A DNA stretch of 64,000 nucleotides, from positions 1-64,000 of the forward strand of contig NZ_PZZP01000002.1 of assembly GCF_003046315.1 (NCBI RefSeq), given 5' to 3'. The DNA is from Desmospora activa DSM 45169. Its GTDB lineage: Bacteria; Bacillota; Bacilli; Thermoactinomycetales; DSM-45169. A program made the position numbers and the translations under genes. The notes beneath the pieces were generated by a model, which was given only the letters and a program-made list of their open reading frames with translations, made no database searches and was not told the DNA's origin. This document shows positions 33,496 through 42,123 of this stretch, in pieces (within the stretch, counting starts at the first letter, position 1; every line of letters begins with the position of its first letter).

Positions 33496-34524
33496 TCATT
33501 CCAGGCTTTTCAGGTATGCCTTGAGATTGTCCATATCCTCATCACTGAGATAGTCGAAAGACGGCATATATGTACCCGGTTTAACATCCTCGGGATTTTT
33601 CAGCCACTCTTCCAGGTTTTTATCGTTAAACTCCAACAGCCCGGCGATCTTTTCCCGGTGGCCGAAGCCGGTCAGATTGGGTGCTTCCTCGCCCTTGGTC
33701 TTAAAGGCGGTACCGTCAATGGCATGGCAGCTCATGCAGTTTTGGGAAAAGACTTCTTTCCCTGCCTCTTGCTGCGCATTTTGCGGCTCGGAAGAGGGAT
33801 TTTGCCGTTCGTCTACCCATTGTTCAAATTCCTGCGGCTCTTGTGCCTTCACTTCAAAGTTCATCAAAGCGTGGCTCGCCCCGCAGAGTTCAGCACAACG
33901 ACCGGCATAGACGCCGGGTTCTTTGGCGTCAAGCCACATGGTGTTGGTGCGCCCCGGCACCAGATCCTGCTTACCAGCCAGTTTGGGTACCCAGAAGGAG
34001 TGAATGACGTCTTTGGACTCCAACTCCAAGTAAACTCGTTCTCCGGTAGGAATCACCATCTCCTGTGCGGTGGTGATGCCCAGATCCGGATATTCAAATT
34101 CCCACCAATATTGATGCGCAGTCACCTTTACTCGCAGCGGCTCGCCCTCTGCAGGCGCCTCTTCTGCTAAGGAAAAGGTTTTTTGCACGGTCGGTACCGC
34201 AAAAATCGCCAGCAAAATGATCGGAATAACCGTCCACAAAATTTCCAGTTTCATGTTGCCTTCCACCTGTTCCGGGATGCTATTGTCACCCGGTTTGGCG
34301 CGAAAGCGAATCAAAACATAAACAAAGATGCCGATCACGACGACACAGACGAATGTCATGATATACACACTCAACTGAATCAAGCTCAACTGCTCTTCCG
34401 CAACCGTTCCCTTTGGATCCAACACAGACATGGTCGGTTCCTGACAACCGGCCATAACCAGGACCATCAGAGCGGTCAACGTAAGGAAGCGCGCCGTGAG
34501 CCACAATTTTTTCCCTTGACTCAT
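33496..34524 (-). CDS. ctaC: Cytochrome caa3 oxidase subunit II with fused cytochrome c, locus 2
   Basis: 342 aa. Lipoprotein signal MVLVMAGC (Cys27), two membrane helices (about 52-72 and 95-115), CuA site Cys210/Cys214 (CAELCGASHALMNF) and C-terminal cytochrome c with CMSCH (Cys263, Cys266, His267) and PGTYMPSF (Met ligand). Divergent from locus 1 in the linker and c domain, which may alter the electron donor preference. Confidence 0.95.
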   Translation of the reverse strand: MSQGKKLWLTARFLTLTALMVLVMAGCQEPTMSVLDPKGTVAEEQLSLIQLSVYIMTFVCVVVIGIFVYVLIRFRAKPGDNSIPEQVEGNMKLEILWTVIPIILLAIFAVPTVQKTFSLAEEAPAEGEPLRVKVTAHQYWWEFEYPDLGITTAQEMVIPTGERVYLELESKDVIHSFWVPKLAGKQDLVPGRTNTMWLDAKEPGVYAGRCAELCGASHALMNFEVKAQEPQEFEQWVDERQNPSSEPQNAQQEAGKEVFSQNCMSCHAIDGTAFKTKGEEAPNLTGFGHREKIAGLLEFNDKNLEEWLKNPEDVKPGTYMPSFDYLSDEDMDNLKAYLKSLE

Positions 34525-34632
34525 ACCCGTTTAACCCCGCTTTCTCTCCAGATCAATCTGGCCAAAAACTATTATATATCATAAATTGCCGTCAACTGAT
34601 GGCAATTGGCGCCAAACTGTCACAAGCATCAA

Positions 34633-35571
34633 TCATCGAAAAAGAATCGGATCAATAAACATTCCCAGTTGCATGATGGTCAAATACAGGATGGAGTAGA
34701 AAAACATCTTGCGAGCCCAGATATCATCCGCATCCTTCGACCACCCCGCCAAAGCCAGGTACAGGTAGACGCCTCCCAACACAAACGCCATCCCCAGATA
34801 GAGCCAACTGACCACCCCTGTCGCAAACAGGAGAAGGGAGACCGGCAACAACAGAATAATAAAAGCCAAAGTTTGGCGCTTTGTCTCCTGGAACCCCTTC
34901 ACCACAGGAAACATCGGAATACCGGCAGCTCGGTAATCATCCGCTTTCATCATGGCTAAGGCGTAAAAATGAGCAGGCTGCCAGACAAACATAAACAAAA
35001 ATAGCATCCAAGCAGGCCATTCCAAGCCACCTGTCGCCGCAGCCCAACCGACCATCGGCGGAACGGCACCCGATATACTGCCCACCACCGTATTCCAAGG
35101 GGTGGTCCGCTTCGTCCACGCTGTGTAGAGGAAAACATATGCCAGAAACCCGATTGCCGCCAGAAGTGCGGATAATGGATTTACCAACGTCGCCAACAGG
35201 ATCGTTCCAGCCAAAAACAAGGTGATTCCGTACCAGAGAGCGGTCAACGGCTGGATTCGGCCGGTTGCGACTGGTCGGTCGCTCGTTCGATTCATCAAGG
35301 GATCGATATCGCGATCGATATAGTTGTTAACCGTGCATGCGCCGGCGATTACCAGTGCCATGCCAGCTAACATCGCTAGCAGCAGCGGAACATCCATCGA
35401 TCCATAGCCAGCAAGCCAAAAGCCGGCGAATGCAGCTAATAAGTTGGATGCATTGATACTTGGTTTGGTAATGGTCCAAAAATCCCGCCAAGTCGCTTTC
35501 ATCACCGCCTCTGCCGATACACCGTCAGTGAGGATCCCACTTGAGGTTTGCTGTGAAACGGGTTCTTCCAT
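34633..35571 (-). CDS. ctaB: Protohaem IX farnesyltransferase, locus 2
   Basis: 312 aa UbiA-family enzyme forming haem O. NNYIDRDIDPLMNRTSDRPVATGR and the second motif around MMKADDYRAAGIPMFPVV are complete. AAAGGAGGGG precedes the ATG. First gene of locus 2, behind a structured 375-nt leader. ctaA (haem A synthase) is not in the window. Confidence 0.95.
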   Translation of the reverse strand: MEEPVSQQTSSGILTDGVSAEAVMKATWRDFWTITKPSINASNLLAAFAGFWLAGYGSMDVPLLLAMLAGMALVIAGACTVNNYIDRDIDPLMNRTSDRPVATGRIQPLTALWYGITLFLAGTILLATLVNPLSALLAAIGFLAYVFLYTAWTKRTTPWNTVVGSISGAVPPMVGWAAATGGLEWPAWMLFLFMFVWQPAHFYALAMMKADDYRAAGIPMFPVVKGFQETKRQTLAFIILLLPVSLLLFATGVVSWLYLGMAFVLGGVYLYLALAGWSKDADDIWARKMFFYSILYLTIMQLGMFIDPILFR

Positions 35572-35675
35572 GCTACCCCTCCTTTCTATGTATATCGGTC
35601 AGGAACGGATTGCGCCTTTTTTCGTCGGCATGAAATCCCTTATCAAATGTAAATGTATGGAAAAACTACCTTCCG

Positions 35676-35836
35676 AAAAAAAACGCCGCTGGAACCAGTC
35701 CCTCCTGTAAGAGGGGCCCAGCGAAGAGGCTCAGAGCCGATCCAGTCCATTGGACCGCAAGTTGGATGATGGGTGAGAAAATGCTTACATTGACGCAAAT
35801 TCAACATATACAGGGAATGGCAGCATAGTCATTCCC
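35676..35836 (-). promoter_or_regulatory. Structured leader with terminator upstream of caa3 locus 2
   Basis: Reading the minus strand: GGGAATG/CATTCCC pairing (35813-35836); a stem ATCCA...TGGAT enclosing GTCCA-A-TGGAC (35740-35767); GGCTC-T-GAGCC (35728-35738); then a terminator CGCTGG...CCAGCG with inner CCTC/GAGG stem and eight T residues (35676-35723). It may be the terminator of the RsbT-like gene or an attenuator controlling the oxidase operon. No known riboswitch motif is recognised. Confidence 0.55.
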
Positions 35837-35946
35837 ATTTTAGTAGAGTGTCGAAAACATCGTCAAGTGCGCCCCTCAAAGGTTCATAATATAGATACAT
35901 CCTCCCCATTAGGAAAAAAGGCGGAGAAAATTGGGCCAGTTGTGTT

Positions 35947-36372
35947 TCACATCGGATCACCACTCGTTTTTCGTTCTTCTTCCAACCATTTTGTCACCTT
36001 TATCCAGGTCCCTTTCCCTTCCAGCACCCGGATCGAAAAATCATCCATCAAGTCCCGCACCTGCTTCAGCCCATATCCTTCTACGACTGCGGGCGCTTCT
36101 GTTGAGCGCAGAATCGTTTCCAAATCCGCAATGCCCGGACCAAAATCCTGCACTTCAATCTGGATACCGCCCTTCTCCTCTTTTTCTACCAAGCTTACTT
36201 GGACAATCCCTTCTTCAGCGTGTTCCACCACATTTTGGGCCAGTTCGGAGACCGACTGTACAATCCGCACCTGATCAAGGTCATCAAACCCGTGCTTTTT
36301 GGCCATTTCCCGCACGTGACTGCGGATATCGACCACATCCCCTTCGTGTTTGACGGGAAAACATTTGATCAC
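35947..36372 (-). CDS. RsbT-like serine/threonine kinase / anti-sigma ATPase
   Basis: 141 aa GHKL-fold protein, close to RsbT (133 aa). N-box ELAQNVVEHA (Glu43, Asn47, His51), G1 box DFGPG (76-80) and G2 box GYGLKQV (99-105) form the ATP site. In stressosomes RsbT phosphorylates RsbS/RsbR; in others similar proteins bind sigma or anti-anti-sigma factors. No partner is encoded nearby, so the target is unknown. Confidence 0.82.
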   Translation of the reverse strand: MIKCFPVKHEGDVVDIRSHVREMAKKHGFDDLDQVRIVQSVSELAQNVVEHAEEGIVQVSLVEKEEKGGIQIEVQDFGPGIADLETILRSTEAPAVVEGYGLKQVRDLMDDFSIRVLEGKGTWIKVTKWLEEERKTSGDPM

Positions 36373-36406
36373 AGTACCCTCCTCTCTCCCGGCTTTCAGT
36401 TTCGTT

Positions 36407-36594
36407 GGGGGAGGAATTTTTGAATCTTCGTGCTCTTGCTGTTCACGAAGAAATTAGAACCGTCCGCTCCAGCCCCCGAGAGCGGAAGCGGGCAAAACTC
36501 GCTGCCGCTCAAACATGTAGCCCGCTTTTTCCCGCTCTCGGCGTCTTTCGCTGAGTGGAACAGCAAAGGCACTTCGCTTTCAAAAATCCCTTCC
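36407..36594. repeat. 188-bp palindromic intergenic element with terminal inverted repeats
   Basis: Ends GGAGGAATTTTTGAA (left) and TTCAAAAATCCCTTCC (right) are inverted repeats. Inside are CTTCGTG/CACGAAG and a large hairpin 36476-36541: CCGAGAGCGG...CCGCTCTCGG enclosing AGCGGGC...GCCCGCT. No open frame of note. It lies directly after the exporter stop. Related copies at 29485 and 38465. Confidence 0.75.
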
Positions 36595-36606
36595 TTTTCG
36601 GGGCCA

Positions 36607-38361
36607 TCATTTATGGGCCGCTCCCAGGTCTTGGACACTAAATAAACGCGCGTATCTGCCTTGTTTTTTCATCAGTTCATCATGGGTGCCGCTTTCCACA
36701 ATCTGACCCTCTTCAATCAAGCAGATTCGGTCGGCATGTGTAATCGTAGCCAGACGGTGAGCAACGATCAAGGTTGTTCGATTTCGGGCTAAATGGGTTA
36801 GAGACTCCTGAATCAACTGTTCCGATTTTAAATCCAGCGCAGAGGTAGCTTCATCCAGTACCAAGATGGTGGGGTTTTTCAAAAAGACACGGGCAATTGC
36901 CACCCGTTGCTTCTGTCCTCCTGATAATTTAACGCCTCTTTCACCGATCTCCGTTTCATACCCCTGCGGCAACTCCATGATGAAATCGTGGGCATTGGCC
37001 GCTTTGGCTGCTGCGATTACTTCTTCCATGTCGGCATCCGTCTTGCCCATTCGGATGTTTTCCAAGACAGAACCGCTGAAGAGAATATTATCCTGCAACA
37101 CCATCCCCACTTGTCTGCGCAAGCTTGATAAGGTCCAATCACGAACATCCCTGCCGTCCACTTCCACTCTCCCTGCAGTCACATCATAAAAGCGGGGAAT
37201 CAGCGAAACTAAGGAGGATTTGCCTCCACCACTGGTTCCGACCAAGGCTACGGTTTCTCCTGGGCGGATATTAAGATCGATTCCTTTTAACACGGGCTCT
37301 TCCCTGCCGTGATAGGCAAAGCTTACATCCCTAAACGCAATCTCCCCCCGAACACGCTCAACATGGACCGCACCAGGCTTATCCTTGATATCGTAAGGTT
37401 CATCCACAAATTCAAACACGCGATCCATAGAAGCTAGCGCTTGTGTCAAAGTCGTGGATGCATTGACCAAGCGACGGATCGGCGAATAGATAAGGTTGAG
37501 ATAACCGTAAAATGCCGTCATTTCTCCGATGGTGAGGTTTCCCTGAAGCACTTGCCAACCGGCGAAGCCAATCACCAGGATGGGTGCGATATCGGTGATG
37601 GTATTGACTACTGCAAACGTGCGGGCATTCCAGCGGGAATGGGCCAACGCCCGGTTTAAAAAATGCTGGTTACGCTGGTCAAACTGCTCTTTTTCATGCT
37701 CTTCCAGATTGAAAGCGCGGATCACAGAGATTCCCTGAATCCGCTCATGCAAGTGCCCCTGCATTTCCGCAAGCGCCTGCGAGCGCTCCCGCGTCAATCT
37801 GCGCAATCCCTGATAAAAGTACTTCACCGCTACTCCGTAGAGCGGAAACACCGCCAAGGCAACCAAGGTCATCCACGGGTCCATCCATAGCATGATCGCC
37901 ACCGCGATCGAAAGTGTTATCAAGTCCAGCCAGATATTCATCATTCCAGTAACCACAAACTCTTTGGTTTGTTCCACATCGTGAATGACGCGGGAAATGA
38001 TTTGGCCCACTTTTTGATTGTTGTAATAGCGTAGGGACAACTTTTGTATATGGTCGAACAAGCGATTGCGAATATCAAATAATACCTTGCTGGCCGTCCA
38101 CTGGGCAAAATACTGCCTATAATACTCGATCGGCAGGCGAATCACGGTAAACACAAATAAAGATCCAGCCAGGATCCAGACCAGTTGATTTACTTTGTCT
38201 TGCATCGCCTGCTCCGTCAGTAGAATATCATCCACCACAAATTTAAGAATCAGGGGTAGCAGCAGTGGAATCCCAAATTTCACTATACCGACGACCATGG
38301 TAATAGAAATTTCGATTCGATAAGGACGAATAAAGCGGAGATATCGTCGTACACTTCCCAT
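36607..38361 (-). CDS. ABC exporter, fused membrane and ATPase domains (YgaD/MsbA-like)
   Basis: 584 aa from the ATG at 38361 ([15 protein letters not shown]). Six membrane helices (~1-310) are followed by an ATPase with Walker [11 protein letters not shown], signature LSGGQKQR, Walker B ILVLDEAT and switch AHRL. A homodimeric lipid/drug-type exporter; substrate unknown. An open extension of 93 codons upstream runs through a repeat element and the codY terminator, so it is not coding. GGAG lies nine nt before the chosen start and TATAAT at 38399-38404. Position fits B. subtilis ygaD. Confidence 0.9.
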   Translation of the reverse strand: MGSVRRYLRFIRPYRIEISITMVVGIVKFGIPLLLPLILKFVVDDILLTEQAMQDKVNQLVWILAGSLFVFTVIRLPIEYYRQYFAQWTASKVLFDIRNRLFDHIQKLSLRYYNNQKVGQIISRVIHDVEQTKEFVVTGMMNIWLDLITLSIAVAIMLWMDPWMTLVALAVFPLYGVAVKYFYQGLRRLTRERSQALAEMQGHLHERIQGISVIRAFNLEEHEKEQFDQRNQHFLNRALAHSRWNARTFAVVNTITDIAPILVIGFAGWQVLQGNLTIGEMTAFYGYLNLIYSPIRRLVNASTTLTQALASMDRVFEFVDEPYDIKDKPGAVHVERVRGEIAFRDVSFAYHGREEPVLKGIDLNIRPGETVALVGTSGGGKSSLVSLIPRFYDVTAGRVEVDGRDVRDWTLSSLRRQVGMVLQDNILFSGSVLENIRMGKTDADMEEVIAAAKAANAHDFIMELPQGYETEIGERGVKLSGGQKQRVAIARVFLKNPTILVLDEATSALDLKSEQLIQESLTHLARNRTTLIVAHRLATITHADRICLIEEGQIVESGTHDELMKKQGRYARLFSVQDLGAAHK

Positions 38362-38439
38362 TTCCTTCAGCTCCAATCCAACAAGACACCTTTTCATTAT
38401 AACAAAGAATGGGAAGAATGCCCGACTCACTACAAAAAG

Positions 38440-38459
38440 AAAAACCGCCCAAAGGCGGT
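38440..38459 (-). terminator. Terminator of codY
   Basis: On the minus strand ACCGCC-TTTG-GGCGGT is followed by TTTTCTTTTTG. The codY transcript passes through the repeat element at 38465-38665 before reaching it. Confidence 0.88.
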
Positions 38460-38464
38460 ACAGT

Positions 38465-38665
38465 TGATGAAAAAGTGGGCCCGGGTCCCGATTTCCGACT
38501 TCGCGCCTCTCTCCCTTCAAGGATGTAGGGCTGTCCGCTCCGCCTCCTCCGTCTCCAACCAGTGGCCAAAGGAAAAACTGTGTAGCCGCTAAACGGTTGG
38601 ACCCTTCTGAAGCTTCGCTGGGTAGTCGGTCAAAAGGCACTACACTGGAAATCGCTCCCCTCTTC
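38465..38665 (+). repeat. Intergenic palindromic element, diverged copy with conserved fold
   Basis: Begins GATGAAAAAGTGGGCCCGGG then CCCGATTTCCGACTTCG, shared with the short repeats at 50437 and 56894. Continues with GTCCGCTCC as at 36463. The central hairpin CCAACC-AGTGGC...GCCGCT-AAAC-GGTTGG (38555-38600) occupies the place of the large hairpin at 36476-36541 but with different bases. AAAGGCACT appears near the right end in both. Confidence 0.65.
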
Positions 38666-38680
38666 CCGTTATCAGCACTA

Positions 38681-39460
38681 TCAGCTGCGTGCTTTTTCCA
38701 GGGCGGGCAACAGCTTTTTGTTCAAGATTTTGATATAGGTTCCCTTCATACCGAGAGAACGGGACTCGACCACACCGGCGCTTTCCAGCTTGCGCAGGGC
38801 ATTGACGATAACGGAACGGGTAATACCGACGCGATCGGCGATCTTGCTGGCTACTAGCAACCCTTCCATGCCGTCCAACTCGTGGAAGATATGCTCAGCC
38901 GCTTCCAACTCACTAAAAGAGAGGGAGTTGATGGCTAACTGAACCACTGCGCGGCTGCGCGCTTCTTCTTCGATTTTGCCAGAGCGTTCCCGCAGAATCT
39001 CCATGCCAACGACGGTCGCTCCATATTCACCCAGAACCAGATCATCATCGACAAACTCTTCGTTGATCCGGGACAGTACCAACGTTCCAAGATGATCCCC
39101 ACCGCCGACAACCGGCACCAGGGTGGTGTACCCGTGTTTAAACATATCTTTCATCTCCACCGGGTACGCCGTATAGGGACTGTCCACGCTTACATTGGAA
39201 GAGGTTTTACCTACTTCCATCAGGAGTGTTGCATACTCTTCAGGAAATTGACGTTCTTTCAGATACTTTTGCATCCGTTCATTTTCAATCTCATGATTGA
39301 CCGCCAATCCCAAGATCTCCCCTTCGGGACTAACCACATAGATATTGGCTCCAATCACATCACACAGCGCTTCCGCCACTTGATCAAAATCAACCAAGTG
39401 ATGGCTCACATTTCGTTGCAGAATGCGTGAAATTCGTCTTGTCTTGTTCAACAGGTCCAT
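38681..39460 (-). CDS. codY: GTP/branched-chain amino acid sensing repressor CodY
   Basis: 259 aa, exact family length. N-terminal GAF domain ([17 protein letters not shown], then [17 protein letters not shown]; 1-155) binds isoleucine/valine and a C-terminal wHTH ([40 protein letters not shown]) binds DNA. Global repressor of stationary-phase genes. GGAGGATCC precedes the ATG. In B. subtilis it lies with xerC-clpQ-clpY; here it stands alone. Confidence 0.97.
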   Translation of the reverse strand: MDLLNKTRRISRILQRNVSHHLVDFDQVAEALCDVIGANIYVVSPEGEILGLAVNHEIENERMQKYLKERQFPEEYATLLMEVGKTSSNVSVDSPYTAYPVEMKDMFKHGYTTLVPVVGGGDHLGTLVLSRINEEFVDDDLVLGEYGATVVGMEILRERSGKIEEEARSRAVVQLAINSLSFSELEAAEHIFHELDGMEGLLVASKIADRVGITRSVIVNALRKLESAGVVESRSLGMKGTYIKILNKKLLPALEKARS

Positions 39461-39672
39461 TTTTTGGATCCTCCCTCATAAATGTTTGTTTTTTCTCTTT
39501 TCCGTCTTTGACATTAACGACGTTCCATATCCCTGTCACGTCAAAACCTGTCGCCGCGGCCCTGTCATCCATGCTTTTCATTATGCTTTTTTCACACAGC
39601 GGGCGCAAATGGTTTATGTGAACATTTTTCGACTTCTTATATTATTTGAAATTGTTTCCTGTATTGTCAATG

Positions 39673-40200
39673 TCACAAGAAGGCTGCTAACGAAGGGCGC
39701 CAGAGAATAAACTCCACCTTCCCTTCAATCAATCGATTGGGTACTTGTCCCACACTTTTGTAACGACTGTCTCGGCTGGCATACTGTTGTCGGTTGTCAC
39801 CCATGACAAATACATGACCTTCTTTTACCACGATGGGACCATAATCACCATCTTCAATTTCCGTGTTAATATAGGGCTCATGCTCTTTTTTGCCGTTGCG
39901 GATCAACGTGTGATCACGGATTTCAATGCGATCTCCCGGAACCCCCACCACCCTCTTTACCAGATAGCGGCCGTTTCGAGTCGGATCTTTAAAGGTAACC
40001 ACATCTCCCCGCTGCGGTTCGTTAACCATAAAATGAAACTTATTGATAAGGAGCCTGTCGCCGTCTTCTAGGGTGGGCTCCATCGAAGTGCCGTTAACCA
40101 CAGACAACGCCAGCCCAAATTGATTGACTACCAGCGCGAAGGAAATCGCCAGAAAAACGGTTCGTAACCAAGGGGCGATTCCGTTAATAACCCCTTTCAT
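39673..40200 (-). CDS. Type I signal peptidase
   Basis: 175 aa, one N-terminal membrane anchor (about 12-33). Catalytic Ser39 in GTSMEPT and Lys82 in YLVKRVVGVPGD, plus box E VFVMGDNRQQYASRDSR. Removes signal peptides at the outer face of the membrane. It follows ntdP by 6 nt and is probably co-transcribed. Confidence 0.95.
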   Translation of the reverse strand: MKGVINGIAPWLRTVFLAISFALVVNQFGLALSVVNGTSMEPTLEDGDRLLINKFHFMVNEPQRGDVVTFKDPTRNGRYLVKRVVGVPGDRIEIRDHTLIRNGKKEHEPYINTEIEDGDYGPIVVKEGHVFVMGDNRQQYASRDSRYKSVGQVPNRLIEGKVEFILWRPSLAAFL

Positions 40201-40206
40201 ATTCCA

Positions 40207-40752
40207 TCACTTCACCCCATCGATCAATTTTTTCCATAAAAGATATCGATGATACCCGCTTTCCACAAAGGATGAAGTGAACGGCTTTTTTCCTTCTCGC
40301 CACCGGCTCTCCAGCTCTGTTCGCGCTTCCTCCACATTCCTTTTCACACCGTAAGGGTAAGCGTGGCGTACACAATTTTGCTCAAATTCTTCTTGATCCA
40401 ACCAATGGTAGCCACCTGTAACATCGACGGACAGATCCCAATCGTAATCCGTGTAAATTAACGAGTTTCCACTCAGTCGAAAAGGAGAAGCGATATTACA
40501 ATACCAATGATTGAAGTTAGATGCATCGAATAATAATATGATATTATACCATTTATTTCTATAAAACTGGCAAATGGCTAAACCGGAAGAAATCCGTGAA
40601 TGCCCATCCGACTCGGTCACTTCCACATCCTCGTTGGCAACCAGGATCTCTGTCGGTGTTACCTCCAATACGAGAGATTGCTTCCATGCGCGGTGAAAAG
40701 AGCCGTCGTGTTTCCGGCTTTCGATGTGAATCCAATCACCGGCTTTCACCAT
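40207..40752 (-). CDS. ntdP: Nucleoside tri-/diphosphate phosphatase NtdP (YgaC, DUF402)
   Basis: 181 aa (B. subtilis YgaC 176 aa). GDWIHIESRKHDGSFHRAW...NTIL-type N-terminus and the acidic metal-binding core YTDYDWDLSVDVTGGYHWLDQEEFE are characteristic of DUF402. Hydrolyses NTPs and NDPs with divalent metal. First gene of the ntdP-ygaD-gsaB-bcp-perR order kept in part here. Confidence 0.9.
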   Translation of the reverse strand: MVKAGDWIHIESRKHDGSFHRAWKQSLVLEVTPTEILVANEDVEVTESDGHSRISSGLAICQFYRNKWYNIILLFDASNFNHWYCNIASPFRLSGNSLIYTDYDWDLSVDVTGGYHWLDQEEFEQNCVRHAYPYGVKRNVEEARTELESRWREGKKPFTSSFVESGYHRYLLWKKLIDGVK

Positions 40753-40845
40753 TCTCTCTCAACCTCCCACTCATTTTCCTGTATTGCCAAAAGTGAATGC
40801 GATTAAACAAAAAATCAGAATTGATTTCATATATTTTTTCATTAC

Positions 40846-40874
40846 TTGACATGAAGCACATCGGTATGCATAAT
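40846..40874 (+). promoter_or_regulatory. Promoter of the proC T-box leader
   Basis: TTGACA (40846-40851), a 17-nt spacer and CATAAT (40869-40874). It sets the transcript start near 40881, at the 5' edge of the T-box. Confidence 0.7.
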
Positions 40875-40880
40875 TATTAG

Positions 40881-41155
40881 AAACCAATGACCGGATATGA
40901 ATGGAAAAGCGATGACAGGGCCAACGGGACGGCCCCGAACGCACAGAGAGCGGAGCCCGCGGCTGTAAGGTTCCGTCGTTCACCCGCCCCAAACCCACCC
41001 TCGATGCTGTCGGTGATTAAACCGAACGGAGCGCGCCCCGTTAGCGAGCGTGCACGGCAACCAGCCGTGACTGAGCAGGGCACATCAGTGCCAACGTAAG
41101 GTGGTACCGCGGAAGACCCCCTCTTTCGTCCTTCAGACGAGAGGGGGTCTTGTGT
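40881..41155 (+). promoter_or_regulatory. T-box riboswitch upstream of proC
   Basis: The T-box sequence AAGGTGGTACCGCGG is at 41098-41112. Stem I carries the AGAGAG and GGCTGTAAGG motifs (about 40940-40970), followed by a GTTCACCCGCCCC specifier region rich in Pro codons. A terminator AAGACCCCCTCTTTCGTC/GACGAGAGGGGGTCTT (41113-41151) competes with the antiterminator. Uncharged tRNA, expected to be tRNA-Pro, would allow read-through into proC. The exact specifier codon was not fixed. Confidence 0.92.
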
Positions 41156-41189
41156 TTGTCACGGATTCGCCAAAAAGGAGAGAGCCCTC

Positions 41190-42032
41190 ATGAAAGCCCA
41201 TTTTCAATACTGTTTTATCGGAGCAGGCTCGATGGCGGAAGCGATCATCGCAGGCCTGATCCAAAAAGGGAAAGCTACTCCCGCTGAAATCGCCGTCATC
41301 AACAGACAAAACAATGATCGACTTAAAGACTTGTCCCGTCGTTATGGCGTTGATTATCCACTGGATAAAGCGGAAGCCGTTCGGCGTGCACGTACCCTGA
41401 TCCTTGCCGTCAAGCCTAAGGATATGGATTTCGCGCTACAACAGTGGGGAGAAATCATTCGGATGGATCAGCGTGTCATCTCTGTCGCTGCTGGCATTTC
41501 CACCGCTTGGATCGAGCAACGCTTGGGTGCGAAAGCGGCTGTAATCCGAGCCATGCCCAATACTTCCAGCATGATCGGATGTTCGGCTACCGCTCTGTGC
41601 CCAGGGCAATATGCTGTAGAAAAAGATCTGGAAGAAGCAAAGCAAACGTTTGATGCGATCGGTTACACGGTTCGGGTCACCGAACAGGATATGGATGCCG
41701 TCACCGGGTTATCCGGCAGCGGTCCCGCCTATATCTACTATGTGGTTGAAGCGTTAGAACAAGCGGGCATCAGTGCAGGTCTCAGTCAACCGATCGCCCG
41801 CCAACTGACACTGCAAACCTTGGTGGGCGCCGCTCACATGCTGCTGGAAACCGAGGAAGAGCCGGCGGAGTTGCGGCGTAGGATCTCCTCTCCCGGCGGA
41901 ACAACCATGGCCGGACTGGAAACCCTGGATAGCCACCAATTTCACCAAACATTAGTCCGTGCTGTTCACCGTGCGACGGAGCGTTCACGAGAATTGGGGG
42001 AAGCATGGAGCGATTCCACTGTTCGCTCGTGA
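41190..42032 (+). CDS. proC: Pyrroline-5-carboxylate reductase
   Basis: 280 aa. Last step of proline synthesis, NAD(P)H-dependent reduction of pyrroline-5-carboxylate. N-terminal IGAGSMAEAIIAGL nucleotide fold; C-terminal GLSGSGPAYIYYVVEALEQAGISAGL family signature. AAGGAGAG precedes the ATG. The T-box directly upstream fits its role. Confidence 0.96.
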   Translation: MKAHFQYCFIGAGSMAEAIIAGLIQKGKATPAEIAVINRQNNDRLKDLSRRYGVDYPLDKAEAVRRARTLILAVKPKDMDFALQQWGEIIRMDQRVISVAAGISTAWIEQRLGAKAAVIRAMPNTSSMIGCSATALCPGQYAVEKDLEEAKQTFDAIGYTVRVTEQDMDAVTGLSGSGPAYIYYVVEALEQAGISAGLSQPIARQLTLQTLVGAAHMLLETEEEPAELRRRISSPGGTTMAGLETLDSHQFHQTLVRAVHRATERSRELGEAWSDSTVRS

Positions 42033-42065
42033 AAAGATTGTAAAATCCCTCACTCCATTAATTAT

Positions 42066-42104
42066 AAACAACCTTAGCCTGGTTTGTCCGGGCTAAGGTT
42101 GTTT
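42066..42104. terminator. Bidirectional terminator between proC and the protease gene
   Basis: AAACAACCTTAGCC / GGCTAAGGTTGTTT, a 14-bp stem with 11-nt loop, has T-runs on both strands. It serves the two converging genes. Confidence 0.88.
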
Positions 42105-42123
42105 ATATATACAGTCATTCTAT

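Noticed and set aside
38362-38640. 93-codon N-terminal extension of the ABC exporter
   Set aside because: It would be encoded by the intergenic repeat and the codY terminator; the normal first helix begins at the ATG at 38361, which has a ribosome site.
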